Positions 1-8,210 of a stretch of DNA of 64,000 nucleotides are shown here, piece after piece. How positions within the stretch are numbered: position 1 is the stretch's first letter; every line of letters begins with the position of its first letter. Source of the stretch: M1-B18 sp048264125 (lineage in GTDB: Bacteria > Bacillota > Clostridia > Peptostreptococcales > Natronincolaceae); contig JBLXDM010000006.1 in the NCBI GenBank assembly GCA_048264125.1, positions 62,001 to 126,000 of the forward strand. Reading direction: 5' to 3'. The position numbers and the translations under genes are program-made. Under the pieces are notes generated by a model that ran no database searches, was not told the DNA's origin, and saw only the letters and a program-made list of their open reading frames with translations.

Positions 1-657
1 TCCGGTAGCACCAGTGGGTCCGGTAGCACCAGTGGGTCCGGTAGCACCAGTGGGACCAGTAGGCCCGGTAGCACCAGCAGGCCCGGTAGCACCAGTAGCA
101 CCAGCAGGTCCAGTAGCACCAGTAACTCCAGCAGGCCCTGTCGCACCTTCAGGCCCAGTAGGCCCAGTAGCTCCGGTTCCTATCCCAACTGCTGCCAATA
201 GAGATACGTCGTCTACAACGACATCAGAGCTACCTGCCAGCGATAGCTTATTTATAAGAACAAGTGCTTGTGTGGCACCAATAGGTGAAATACTTGTGGT
301 TTGATAAACCTCTATCCAATCCCTTGCATTTACATCAGGCAGGGTATCGGCGGGGATATTTGTAATGAGTCCATATCCTAGAAAATTGAAAGCATCATCA
401 TAATATCCGATAGATAAGGATATAGGAGGACTGGGTGCTAGTCCTATTTTAGCTAAAGAGACAAGAAATTCGTAAGCTTCTCCAGAATCAACAGGGACAA
501 ATTGAAATATAAAAGCATTCACTGTTCCACCTGTTAATCTTGCAGCATAAAACCCTGAATGCCTAAATTGAGCTATGATTGCTCCATTTGATGCAGACCA
601 TGGAGGAAAAGCACCAGTTTCGAAACCACCATTAACAATAAGTTGGTTTAAAGACAT
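1..657 (-). CDS. Collagen-like surface or exosporium protein (partial, C-terminus outside window)
   Basis: The reverse strand is open from an ATG at 657 to the window edge (219 codons). A GAGGTG ribosome site lies about 7 nt upstream of the ATG. Residues 1 to about 160 form a non-repetitive beta-rich domain opening with MSLNQLIVNGGFETG, a carbohydrate-binding-like start often seen in collagen-like proteins of spore formers. From about residue 161 it becomes Gly-X-Y triplets, mostly GAT, GPT and GPA. Such triplets with Thr or Ala in X/Y are typical of BclA-like spore-surface filaments. There is no signal peptide. The repeat DNA is a near-perfect 9 to 18 bp tandem array, so length variation between strains is expected. 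Spore-surface location is inferred from the family. Confidence 0.85.
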   Translation of the reverse strand, partial: MSLNQLIVNGGFETGAFPPWSASNGAIIAQFRHSGFYAARLTGGTVNAFIFQFVPVDSGEAYEFLVSLAKIGLAPSPPISLSIGYYDDAFNFLGYGLITNIPADTLPDVNARDWIEVYQTTSISPIGATQALVLINKLSLAGSSDVVVDDVSLLAAVGIGTGATGPTGPEGATGPAGVTGATGPAGATGATGPAGATGPTGPTGATGPTGATGPTGATG

Positions 658-1065
658 TTTGCACACCTCTTTTTACATTGTAAGGATTACATTGAAAGTC
701 ATATTGAAAATAATCAAAGTTATACTTAGATAGCACATCTAAAATTAGCTGTGAATGAAAAAGATGGAAAGTATTCAGTGTCATTTATCATATTTACCTA
801 CATTACTATATGATGGAACTTGATGGCTGTTACTAAGTATGGATTTCCAATTGTGAAAGGTACATTAAAAAAGCAAGTATACAAAGATGAGATGAGGCAA
901 TAGAAAAGAAGAAAGAACTATCAAAGTGCAAAAAGGAAATTGGAAGGCATCACTATTAATGGATTAGCTAGGATAGCAGGAATTTTGAAAGTGCAATTGA
1001 CAGGATAAAGATTTAGTTGAGACAGATAACCTGTCTCATTGTGATTAATAGAGTAAATTCAGCTA
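658..1065. other. Intergenic region without an intact gene
   Basis: No complete reading frame with a ribosome site is visible. Around 830-1005 there are short frames rich in Lys and Glu broken by stops, which might be a decayed gene but match nothing I recognise. An 8-bp perfect inverted repeat TGAGACAG/CTGTCTCA at 1018-1038 lies just beyond the end of the TetR gene. It may act as that gene's terminator, although a strong T-run is missing. Confidence 0.5.
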
Positions 1066-1644
1066 TTATTTACCCTTAAGGCCATAAAAATAAAGCTTAC
1101 CTAGGTCCATACGCTGCTTTAGGCTGATTGGAGAGGATAAAAGGCCATGGAGGGCTTCAACATAGAGTAAAATAGTTTCGGTTGGTATATCACTATCTAT
1201 TTCCCCTTCCCTTTTTCCCTGTTCTATAAATTCAATAAATAATGGCTTAATTTTTGTTTCTGCGTAAGACATTAAAAAGCTTTGCACCTGTGGAGAAGCC
1301 AACAGCTCATTACTAGTAAGGCCTTCGGAATCATCCGTCATAAGCTCATCAACAGAAGCCAGCTTTTCAGTATACATCCACTGAAATTTTTCTCTGAAGG
1401 AAGCATTGCTACGCATATAGCTTTGAAACACTTCTGCCTTTTTATCCATGAAGCGGAAATAAACCGCCATGGCAAGCTCCTCCTTGCTGCCAAAGTAATT
1501 ATATATGCTTACCTTAGAAACATTGGCTCTCTTTGCAATATCTGTAACCTTAACCTTTTCTATACCGTATTCCCGGAAGAGCTCAAAGGCTGCTGTTAAT
1601 ATGTCATTCATTTTTGCCTGTTTACGTTTATCAAAGCCATTCAT
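1066..1644 (-). CDS. TetR/AcrR-family transcriptional regulator
   Basis: A repressor-type DNA-binding protein of about 192 aa. The N-terminal helix-turn-helix (about residues 10-55) carries the family pattern of an ITDIAKRANVS-like helix followed by KVSIYNYFGSKEEL. The C-terminal ligand domain is family-diverse. I chose the ATG at 1644, which follows GGAG by about 11 nt; in-frame starts exist further upstream (1665, 1698). It is divergent from the CocE-type hydrolase at 1794, and the shared 150-bp spacer has a promoter overlapped by a 12-bp-arm palindrome. It therefore probably represses the hydrolase and perhaps itself. The inducer is unknown. Confidence 0.85.
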   Translation of the reverse strand: MNGFDKRKQAKMNDILTAAFELFREYGIEKVKVTDIAKRANVSKVSIYNYFGSKEELAMAVYFRFMDKKAEVFQSYMRSNASFREKFQWMYTEKLASVDELMTDDSEGLTSNELLASPQVQSFLMSYAETKIKPLFIEFIEQGKREGEIDSDIPTETILLYVEALHGLLSSPISLKQRMDLGKLYFYGLKGK

Positions 1645-1718
1645 AATGTATATCACTCCATTCATTACTATAATAGCAAAAGTTTTGGACTTGGACAATT
1701 ATAAAGTTCAAAAAAATA

Positions 1719-1747
1719 TTGACAGTGATGAATAATAATAATATTAT
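1719..1747 (+). promoter_or_regulatory. Sigma-A-type promoter of the CocE-like hydrolase
   Basis: TTGACA at 1719-1724, a 17-bp spacer and TATTAT at 1742-1747. The -10 hexamer overlaps the left arm of the palindrome at 1743-1775. Confidence 0.7.
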
Positions 1748-1775
1748 GAACTTAGGATAATAATAAGTTCATAAT
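1743..1775. promoter_or_regulatory. Palindromic operator, probable TetR-family binding site
   Basis: Perfect 12-bp inverted repeat ATTATGAACTTA / TAAGTTCATAAT with a 9-bp spacer, covering the -10 and start region of the promoter at 1719-1747. It lies between the divergent TetR and hydrolase genes, so binding would block hydrolase transcription. A further AAGTTCA half-site lies near 1704. The regulator assignment is inferred from position. Confidence 0.7.
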
Positions 1776-1793
1776 ATAAAAGGAGGTTATATC

Positions 1794-3437
1794 ATGACGA
1801 TACTAAGTCGGTTTATTGGTAGGCTATATAAGCTTCCACCAGCTGAAACCCATGACATTTCTATCGAAAAGGGGCTTGAAATTTCCATGCTGGATGGAGT
1901 GATATTGAGGGCGGATAGATATTATGTCAAAGGCGCTATAAATCAGCCCACGTTACTTGTCAGAACTCCCTATGGTCGTTCAAAATTAGGCGTAATATGG
2001 GGATATGTATTTGCGGAGAGGGGCTTTCAGGTGGTCATCCAGAGCTGCAGGGGTACAGATGATTCAGGGGGGCAAATAAGCCCCTTTAGAGGGGAAGGGC
2101 AGGATGGATTAGCTACAATCCAATGGCTGAAGGCTCAGGCTTGGTTCGATGGTAGGCTGGGAATGGCGGGTCCAAGCTACATGGGCTATACTCAATGGGC
2201 AGTTGCAAAGCATGCAGGAGAAAGCCTTAAGGCCTTTAGTACGCAGGTAACGACTTCGGAGTTCTATAGTGCAATTCGGCCCGGAGGATCCCTAAGCCTT
2301 GAAATATTTCTACAATGGATTCAAATAACAAACAGCTTCAATAGCTCCGCTTTTCATTATTTTAAGTCTGCACTAGATATGAAAAAAAGGATGAAGCTGG
2401 CAACTGAGCATTTGCCGCTAATGGATGCTGACGAAATAGTAGTTAATAAAAAACTGAGCTACTGGAGCGATTGGCTAGAGCACACAGAAAATGATGCTTG
2501 GTGGAAAAGGGAAGACTTTAGTGATACAGTTTCAGAAATAAAAGCACCAAATCATTTGATTAGTGGCTGGTATGACTTTCTGGTAGTTCAATTACTAAGG
2601 GATTATAATGCTTTAGTAGAGGCCGGAAAAAAGCCATATCTCACTATTGGTCCTTGGGCCCACAGCAGTAATGGGTTGGCCGAAACAGGTTTAAGGGAAT
2701 CATTGCAATGGCTAAGGGCACATATCTTAGGTGAAGAAGATAAGCTGCGCAAATCGCCGGTAAGAGTGTTTGTTATGGGTGCAGACGAATGGCGAGAAAT
2801 GGAGACTTGGCCGCCGAAGGATACGCAAAAAATGGAATGGTACCTTCATATGGGAAAACAATTAAAGACCGAGCTTCCACCAGATTCGAAGCCTAGTCTG
2901 TATACCTTTAATCCTGCAGAGCCGACACCGAATGTTGGAGGAGCGACTAATGCAACATTCGCAAAGGGTGCAGGTGCTTTGGACAACCGTAAGCTTGAGG
3001 CGCGTGACGATGTTCTTACCTTTACAACACCCTCTCTGGATGAGGCTGTTGAGCTTATGGGGACTGTATCAGCTAGAATATTCGTAAGCTCCAGCTTAGG
3101 TTTCACTGACTTTTTTGTTCGGCTGTGTGATGTCTATCCCTCCGGAAAATCTATGAATATATGCGATGGATTAATTAGGCTAACACCGGAGACTTATAAC
3201 CCAATGGAGGATGGGGTGCTCGAGTTAGAAGTTCAATTGTCGCCAACAGCCTACCAATTTAAAAAGGGTCATAGTATACGACTACAAATATCCAGTGGTG
3301 CGCATCCACGCTTTGCACGAAATCTAGGCACTGGGGAGGCAATTGCTACAGCTACTTCATTAAAGGTAGCAGAGCAAAGGGTATACCACGATTCTGAACA
3401 TCCCTCAGCTTTAATATTGCCAAGGATAAAAGCATAG
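1794..3437 (+). CDS. CocE/NonD-family serine hydrolase (X-Pro dipeptidyl-peptidase-like)
   Basis: A 547-aa alpha/beta hydrolase of the CocE/PepX family, whose members cleave esters or X-Pro peptides. The catalytic triad can be read: Ser128 in GPSYMGY, Asp261 in SGWYDF and His290 in GPWAHSS. The usual EGQDG stretch precedes the nucleophile. The C-terminal 200 residues are the jelly-roll domain of this family, ending near the common motif for beta-sandwich packing around HPRFARN. No signal peptide, so cytoplasmic. AAAGGAGG ribosome site before ATG 1794. Probably controlled by the divergent TetR regulator. The substrate cannot be told from sequence. Confidence 0.88.
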   Translation: MTILSRFIGRLYKLPPAETHDISIEKGLEISMLDGVILRADRYYVKGAINQPTLLVRTPYGRSKLGVIWGYVFAERGFQVVIQSCRGTDDSGGQISPFRGEGQDGLATIQWLKAQAWFDGRLGMAGPSYMGYTQWAVAKHAGESLKAFSTQVTTSEFYSAIRPGGSLSLEIFLQWIQITNSFNSSAFHYFKSALDMKKRMKLATEHLPLMDADEIVVNKKLSYWSDWLEHTENDAWWKREDFSDTVSEIKAPNHLISGWYDFLVVQLLRDYNALVEAGKKPYLTIGPWAHSSNGLAETGLRESLQWLRAHILGEEDKLRKSPVRVFVMGADEWREMETWPPKDTQKMEWYLHMGKQLKTELPPDSKPSLYTFNPAEPTPNVGGATNATFAKGAGALDNRKLEARDDVLTFTTPSLDEAVELMGTVSARIFVSSSLGFTDFFVRLCDVYPSGKSMNICDGLIRLTPETYNPMEDGVLELEVQLSPTAYQFKKGHSIRLQISSGAHPRFARNLGTGEAIATATSLKVAEQRVYHDSEHPSALILPRIKA

Positions 3438-3523
3438 GTGCGGTGAGAATACTAAAATAAAAAAATGATATAAATATGTTTATAAGCTAAAACATAAGGT
3501 ATATATAAATTAGCAGGAGCTGT

Positions 3524-3560
3524 AATGATTACAAATTTAAAATGATTATAAATTTATAAT
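3524..3560. promoter_or_regulatory. Tandem PerR/Fur-type boxes upstream of perR
   Basis: ATTATAAATTTATAAT at 3545-3560 is a perfect 16-bp palindrome resembling the AT-rich PerR box. A 16-bp direct repeat with one mismatch (3524-3539 versus 3541-3556) suggests two adjacent sites 17 bp apart. They sit immediately before the ribosome site of the PerR-like gene, as expected for autoregulation. Confidence 0.6.
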
Positions 3561-3579
3561 ATATACAGGAGTGGGTGGC

Positions 3580-4008
3580 ATGAGGATAGCTATAGATAAT
3601 ATAAGCGAATATTTGACAAATAAAAAAATCAAGCCCTCCTACGCCAGAATAAAAATCCTAGAGTATCTTGTGGTTAAGGATTCCCATCCTACAGTAGAGG
3701 AAATATACAGTGCTTTGGTGGGAGAAATACCTACTTTATCCAAAACCACGGTATATAATACCCTAAAGCTCTTTATGGAGGCTGATATTGCTAGGATTAT
3801 AACCATAGAAGAAAGTGAAGCCAGATATGATGCTGATATAGACAGCCATGGTCATTTTAAATGTAATGAGTGCGGCAAAATTTATGATTTCCATATCAAT
3901 ATACCTGTAGAAATAGAAGCGCTTAATGACTTTAAGATCAGTGAAAAAAGCGTTTATTATAAAGGCATTTGTCGTGAATGTCTGTCAAATAAAAATTTAA
4001 AAAATTAA
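3580..4008 (+). CDS. perR: PerR-type peroxide-responsive Fur-family regulator
   Basis: A 142-aa Fur-superfamily protein: winged helix (about 1-80), then a metal-binding dimer domain. The regulatory metal ligands of B. subtilis PerR all have counterparts: His36, Asp84, His90, His92 and Asp103. The structural zinc site is Cys95/Cys98 plus Cys131/Cys134. Asp rather than Glu at the two PerR-diagnostic positions argues for PerR over Fur. Start taken at ATG 3580 because AGGAG lies 8 nt upstream; the GTG at 3571 overlaps that site. It is followed after 16 nt by dps, a classic PerR target. Tandem palindromes upstream suggest autoregulation. Confidence 0.88.
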   Translation: MRIAIDNISEYLTNKKIKPSYARIKILEYLVVKDSHPTVEEIYSALVGEIPTLSKTTVYNTLKLFMEADIARIITIEESEARYDADIDSHGHFKCNECGKIYDFHINIPVEIEALNDFKISEKSVYYKGICRECLSNKNLKN

Positions 4009-4024
4009 AGGAGGAAATATTATT

Positions 4025-4495
4025 ATGAGTATTCAAATTGGATTAGAGGTTAAGGGAAGCGAAGAGGTTACAAAGGTTCTAAACACATATCTTGCAAATT
4101 TACACATACTATATACTAAGCTTCATAACTATCATTGGAATGTTGAAGGAAGAGGTTTTTTCCAGCTTCATTCAAAATTAGAGGAGCTTTACGATGCAAC
4201 TGCTGAGGAGCTGGATGCCGTAGCAGAAAGGATTCTAACCTTAGGCTTTAGACCAGCCGCTACTCTAAAGGAATATCTTGAGCTTGCAACTCTTAAAGAG
4301 GTAGCCAGTGTAGCTGTTACAGGCGATGAGGTAATCAAGACGCTTCAGGCCGACTTTGCTTCAATCATCGGAGATCTACGAGCTGCTTTAAAAATAGCTG
4401 ATGGAAATGACGATCAGGTAACAGTCGATTTACTTGTTGGCTCCATAGGAAACTATGAAAAAACACTATGGATGTTTAGAGCATTTTTAAGCTAG
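4025..4495 (+). CDS. dps: Dps/ferritin-like DNA-protection and iron-storage protein
   Basis: 156 aa, the usual Dps length. It oxidises Fe(II) with peroxide and stores iron in a dodecamer. The intersubunit ferroxidase ligands show the canonical spacing: His37 (in NYHW), His49, Asp64 and Glu68 (in DAVAER). AAAGGAGG ribosome site before ATG. Cotranscribed with the PerR-like regulator 16 nt upstream, so probably induced by peroxide. A hairpin with a T-run follows at 4561. Confidence 0.93.
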   Translation: MSIQIGLEVKGSEEVTKVLNTYLANLHILYTKLHNYHWNVEGRGFFQLHSKLEELYDATAEELDAVAERILTLGFRPAATLKEYLELATLKEVASVAVTGDEVIKTLQADFASIIGDLRAALKIADGNDDQVTVDLLVGSIGNYEKTLWMFRAFLS

Positions 4496-4560
4496 TATAA
4501 TAAAAGCAGGGGTAGGCTCCAATAGGAGAATGCTCCTGTTCTTGCGTTAATAAGAATATT

Positions 4561-4612
4561 AAAGGAATGCAGCTTAATGCTTAAAGCAAGCAGTAAGGCG
4601 CATTCCTTTTTA
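4561..4612. terminator. Intrinsic terminator between dps and the chromate transporter genes
   Basis: 10-bp stem AAAGGAATGC/GCATTCCTTT with a long loop followed by TTTTTATTTT; between convergent genes. Confidence 0.7.
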
Positions 4613-4625
4613 TTTTAATGAAGGC

Positions 4626-5192
4626 CTAAAAGGGGCCCAATACTACTCCGATCAATCCCCCCAGAACAATATATACGATGGGATGCTTTTTAAAGCGATA
4701 GCAGATGAACATCATGGTGGCAAAAAGGGCCAAGGCCTTGTAATTTATTATATTAATAAAATCAGAAGCATCAACAAAATGCTCCGTTTTTAAAAGAGAT
4801 ATTTTAACTACCTCATAGCCAGCGGCAGCGATAAGACCTACAACTGCAGGTCTAACACCATTGAAGCCTGCTCTTACCCTTGGCTGCTCACTAAACTTCA
4901 TAAAGTAATAGGCAATTAAGACAATTATAATGATTGAAGGAGTTACCAATCCTAAGGTAGCTACAATTCCGCCAAAAGGTCCGCCGGTCTGATAGCCTAC
5001 AAAAGTGGCAGTGTTAACGCCAATGGGTCCGGGAGTTGATTCCGCTACAGCAATCATATTTAATAGCTCCTCAGAGGTGATCCAGCCATAGGTATCAGCA
5101 AGATGATAGAGAAAAGGTAAAGTCGCCAGACCTCCACCGATGGAAAAGAGACCGATTTTAAAGAATTCAAAGAAAAGCATAAGATATATCAT
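4626..5192 (-). CDS. Chromate transporter half-subunit (second gene of the pair)
   Basis: A 188-aa single-domain member of the CHR family, which exports chromate with a partner half. Glycine-rich first-helix motif FSIGGGLATLP, then a STPGPIGVNTATFVG loop matching the family Q/S-x-PGP-x-x-N motif. Five to six hydrophobic segments. The ATG at 5192 overlaps the stop of the upstream half (ATGA) and has AGGAGG in front, so the halves are translationally coupled. Real substrate unverified; the family also includes members of unknown specificity. Confidence 0.85.
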   Translation of the reverse strand: MIYLMLFFEFFKIGLFSIGGGLATLPFLYHLADTYGWITSEELLNMIAVAESTPGPIGVNTATFVGYQTGGPFGGIVATLGLVTPSIIIIVLIAYYFMKFSEQPRVRAGFNGVRPAVVGLIAAAGYEVVKISLLKTEHFVDASDFINIINYKALALFATMMFICYRFKKHPIVYIVLGGLIGVVLGPF

Positions 5193-5734
5193 TGCAGCTC
5201 TACCTCCTTTTTGCCCATAAATAGAATTCCCACGATTGCGGAGAATATAATGACATAGATTGGTGAAAGCCTCGTAAAGGCTATAATTAAGAAGGATATA
5301 GCAAATAAACCTATCCCTATCCAATTTTTAATTGACTGCTGCCACATCTTTATTATAGTTTGTAAAATTAATGCCACCACAACAATTCTGATTCCAGAAA
5401 AGGCTCTTTGCACAATGACGTAATCCTGAAAATGATTGAAAAAAGCAGCTATGGTTGTAATTATTACTAGTGAAGGAAACACCATCCCTAAGGTGGCAGC
5501 AATAGCGCCAGGAATTCCCTTTCTTTTGAAGCCTAAAAAGGTAGAAACATTGATGGCTATAATTCCAGGTGTGCATTGGCCTATGGCATAATAGTCAATG
5601 ACCTCATCATCAGTGGCCCACTTTTTGTTTTCAACAATCTCCTTTTGAATAATGGGAAGCATAGCGTAGCCGCCACCGAAGGTAAATGCACCCATTCGAG
5701 AAAAAATTAGGAATAACTCCCACAATTCCTTCAT
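5189..5734 (-). CDS. Chromate transporter half-subunit (first gene of the pair)
   Basis: 181 aa, CHR family, partner of the overlapping gene at 4626-5192. It shows the FTFGGGYAMLP first-helix motif and GQCTPGIIAINVSTF, where the canonical PGP is PGI. Hydrophobic helices continue to residue about 172. GGAG ribosome site before ATG 5734. Two-gene split chromate transporters are common in Firmicutes, the two halves forming the equivalent of one long ChrA. Confidence 0.85.
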   Translation of the reverse strand: MKELWELFLIFSRMGAFTFGGGYAMLPIIQKEIVENKKWATDDEVIDYYAIGQCTPGIIAINVSTFLGFKRKGIPGAIAATLGMVFPSLVIITTIAAFFNHFQDYVIVQRAFSGIRIVVVALILQTIIKMWQQSIKNWIGIGLFAISFLIIAFTRLSPIYVIIFSAIVGILFMGKKEVELQ

Positions 5735-5900
5735 TTATTTCATCTCCTTATCTGCATTTATAGCAAGCCCAGTAATGGGAGTACTATTATCATCATTATA
5801 GTATAGTTTAACCATGGGCATTATGCAAGTTGATGGGTGGAGATAACCCCTCTCCTTAAATAGTGGGTATACTCATTGGAGCTTATTAGAAAAGCAGTAG

Positions 5901-5929
5901 TTGACAAATACAATGTACTTACATATAAT
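5901..5929 (+). promoter_or_regulatory. Consensus sigma-A promoter of the ABC-F leader
   Basis: TTGACA at 5901-5906, 17-bp spacer, TATAAT at 5924-5929. It predicts transcription from about 5936, some 350 nt before the ABC-F start codon. Confidence 0.8.
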
Positions 5930-5935
5930 GGATAT

Positions 5936-6166
5936 GTAAAAACTATGAAAGGCAGAGGGCCCAAAGGGCATCAGATGGTGAAAATCCAATGAATGCATCA
6001 CTAAGATGGATCACATTTGAATCTATGATGACAGCAAAATTACCGGTTAACGGGAGAGGTGCGTCCATTTCTAAGATTCAAGCTGCAAAGATCCTATTAG
6101 TGACCGGGAACAAATGCCGTCAGCCATAGTGAAAAATTATTAGATTTTTCATATTGACTACGTACT
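5936..6166 (+). ncRNA. Structured 5' leader of the ABC-F gene (unidentified riboswitch or attenuator)
   Basis: Between a consensus promoter and an intrinsic terminator lies about 230 nt with no real gene but several helices. These include a GCCC-AAA-GGGC hairpin near 5960-5972, nested long-range pairs GGATC/GATCC and TTGAATCT/AGATTCAA, and CCGGTTA/TGACCGG (one G-U). A possible 15-codon upstream frame begins with ATGAAAGGC near 5945, without a clear ribosome site. It does not match the consensus features I know for T-box, SAM, lysine, TPP, cobalamin, c-di-GMP, fluoride or guanidine riboswitches. ABC-F resistance genes are often controlled by ribosome-mediated attenuation. Confidence 0.55.
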
Positions 6167-6197
6167 ACCCAGGGCTAATTGGCCCTGGGTTTTTTAT
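6167..6197 (+). terminator. Intrinsic terminator in the ABC-F leader
   Basis: 9-bp GC-rich stem ACCCAGGGC/GCCCTGGGT with 6-nt loop, then TTTTTATT, 87 nt before the ABC-F start. Its place upstream of the gene fits conditional termination. Confidence 0.85.
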
Positions 6198-6283
6198 TGC
6201 TCAGTTCAGGATCGGGGAGTGGAGGACGCGTTGCAGCTTACTATTACAAACCAACAAAAAGCATGAAAAGTGAGGGACTGACA

Positions 6284-8176
6284 ATGATAGAATGTAATGT
6301 TAATGAGATAAGCAAGGATTATGGCGGCAATAGGGTATTTGATAAAATATCCTTCAGCTTGAAAAAGGGAGATAGGGCTGCTCTGGTGGGGCAAAATGGC
6401 TGTGGTAAATCAACCCTGATGAAAATTTTAATGGGCATTGAGGAATATACCGAAGGAAGCATCAGTATCAGAAAGGATGCAAGGCTTGGTTATCTTGAGC
6501 AGATGCCAGATGTCGGAGAAAAAAAGACCTATGAGGTTCTGATGGCGGCCTTTAGCAGAGTCCTTAATCTAAAGGATAAAATATCAGAGCTGGAGCAGAA
6601 GCTGACATACTTAACAGGAGAGGCTTTGGAGGCTGCTATAGAAAGGTATGGGAGATATATTGAAGAGTATGAAGGGCTTGATGGATATCAGCTGGAAACT
6701 AAAATCAATAGAATATGCCAGGGCTTAGGCATCACCAATAGCATGAGGGAGATGGATTTTGATATCCTCAGCGGCGGTGAAAAAACCAGAGTAATATTGG
6801 GGAAGCTTTTATTGGAGGAGCCGGATATATTATTGCTGGATGAACCATCAAATCATTTAGATATAGCCTCTATTGAATGGTTGGAGGGATTTTTGAGGGA
6901 ATACAAGGGGACACTTTTAATCGTGTCCCACGACAGATATTTCCTGGATCGGGTGGCTAATAGAGTCCTTGAACTAACGGCAAGTGAAATAAATGATTTC
7001 AATGGAAACTATAGTGATTATGTAATTGAGAAGGAACGGAGATTTTTTGAAGAGTTTAAGAGATATCAAAATCAGCAGCGGCAATTGGATAGAATTAAGG
7101 AGCAGATTCATAGATATCGTGTTTGGGGTGCCATGAGGGATAGTGAGGTTATGTATAAGAGAGCTAAGGAGCTGGAAAAGCGTCTGGAAAAAATAGAGGT
7201 GCTGGATAAGCCCATGCTGGAGAATAAAAGGATACAGCTTGCTTCAGCCATAGATAAGAGATCCGGTAAGCAGGTGCTGGTGGTTGAAGGCTTAAATAAG
7301 GCCTTTGATGAAAAGACACTAATCATCGGAGGAAGCTTCACCGTTTTTTACCAGGACAGCATCTGTCTAATGGGGCCTAATGGCAGCGGTAAAAGCACCC
7401 TCCTAAAGATGCTTATGGGGGACGCAGTACCTGATGGAGGTGTTATAAGACTGGGAGCTGAGATTAAAATTGGTTACCTACCACAGCAAATTGTCTTCCC
7501 AGATGAAGAGCAAAGCCTAGTGGCGTTCTTTTCTTATGAGCATGGTATTAGTCAGGAAAAGGCAAGGGGAGCCTTGGCTAAGCTGCTGTTTCAAAGAGAT
7601 ACCGTCAATAAGCAAATAAAAAATCTATCCGGTGGGGAAAAGACTAGACTTAAACTGTGCTCATTACTTTATGAAAAGGTTAATTTCTTAATTTTGGATG
7701 AGCCTACAAATCATCTGGATATCGCCTCTAGAGAGGAGCTGGAGGAGGCGCTGATGTCCTTTGAAGGCACACTGTTCTTTGTATCCCATGATAGGTATTT
7801 TGTTGAAAAGGTGGCGGATAAAATTATATGCATAGAAGATAAAAGGCTGAAGCTTTATCCCTATGGATACAATAGCTTTTTAGAGCAGAAGAAAAGGGCT
7901 GAATATGAAGATACAATTATATCAAATAAACCGGCTCCTGTTAAGGCACCAAGAAGGGCAACTGGCAGCACAGCAGGAAAAATTACATCCTTCGAGGTTG
8001 AAAAGGAGATAAAGGTGCTGGAGGAGAAGCTTAAAAATGTCTTGATTGAAATGGAAATGAATCAATTCAACCATGTGGTACTAGAGGGATTGACTATGGA
8101 GGAGGAGCGCTTCAAAAAAGAACTGGAGGCCCTTTATCTGAAATGGGAGGAATTGATCCTTAGTGAGGAGAAATAG
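6284..8176 (+). CDS. ABC-F family ATPase (ribosome-associated or resistance type)
   Basis: 630 aa with two ABC cassettes and no membrane segments. Cassette 1: Walker A GQNGCGKST, signature LSGGEKTR, Walker B LLLDEPSNHLD. Cassette 2: GPNGSGKST, LSGGEKTR, LILDEPTNHLD. The inter-cassette linker is a charged helical segment (about residues 255-330) that in this family reaches the ribosomal peptidyl-transferase region. A C-terminal Lys/Glu-rich coiled coil (about 560-630) resembles that of Uup/YdiF types. The start at ATG 6284 follows GAGGG by 8 nt. The long leader with a terminator suggests antibiotic- or translation-responsive control, but it could be a housekeeping translation factor. Confidence 0.9.
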   Translation: MIECNVNEISKDYGGNRVFDKISFSLKKGDRAALVGQNGCGKSTLMKILMGIEEYTEGSISIRKDARLGYLEQMPDVGEKKTYEVLMAAFSRVLNLKDKISELEQKLTYLTGEALEAAIERYGRYIEEYEGLDGYQLETKINRICQGLGITNSMREMDFDILSGGEKTRVILGKLLLEEPDILLLDEPSNHLDIASIEWLEGFLREYKGTLLIVSHDRYFLDRVANRVLELTASEINDFNGNYSDYVIEKERRFFEEFKRYQNQQRQLDRIKEQIHRYRVWGAMRDSEVMYKRAKELEKRLEKIEVLDKPMLENKRIQLASAIDKRSGKQVLVVEGLNKAFDEKTLIIGGSFTVFYQDSICLMGPNGSGKSTLLKMLMGDAVPDGGVIRLGAEIKIGYLPQQIVFPDEEQSLVAFFSYEHGISQEKARGALAKLLFQRDTVNKQIKNLSGGEKTRLKLCSLLYEKVNFLILDEPTNHLDIASREELEEALMSFEGTLFFVSHDRYFVEKVADKIICIEDKRLKLYPYGYNSFLEQKKRAEYEDTIISNKPAPVKAPRRATGSTAGKITSFEVEKEIKVLEEKLKNVLIEMEMNQFNHVVLEGLTMEEERFKKELEALYLKWEELILSEEK

Positions 8177-8210
8177 ATTACACAGCATATTAAAGAAGGG
8201 AGTAATAGCT

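Noticed and set aside
14..304. Pro/Val/Ala-rich 96-codon plus-strand frame
   Set aside because: It is the antisense of the Gly-X-Y collagen repeat, with no ribosome site.
830..1008. Possible decayed transposase or phage gene between the collagen-like gene and the TetR regulator
   Set aside because: Only short Lys/Glu-rich frames broken by stops, no recognisable motif or terminal repeats.
6045..6060. Ten bases CCGGTTAACG shared between the ABC-F leader and the ablA leader as a common motif
   Set aside because: The flanking sequences and helices differ; one shared 10-mer between two leaders is compatible with chance.
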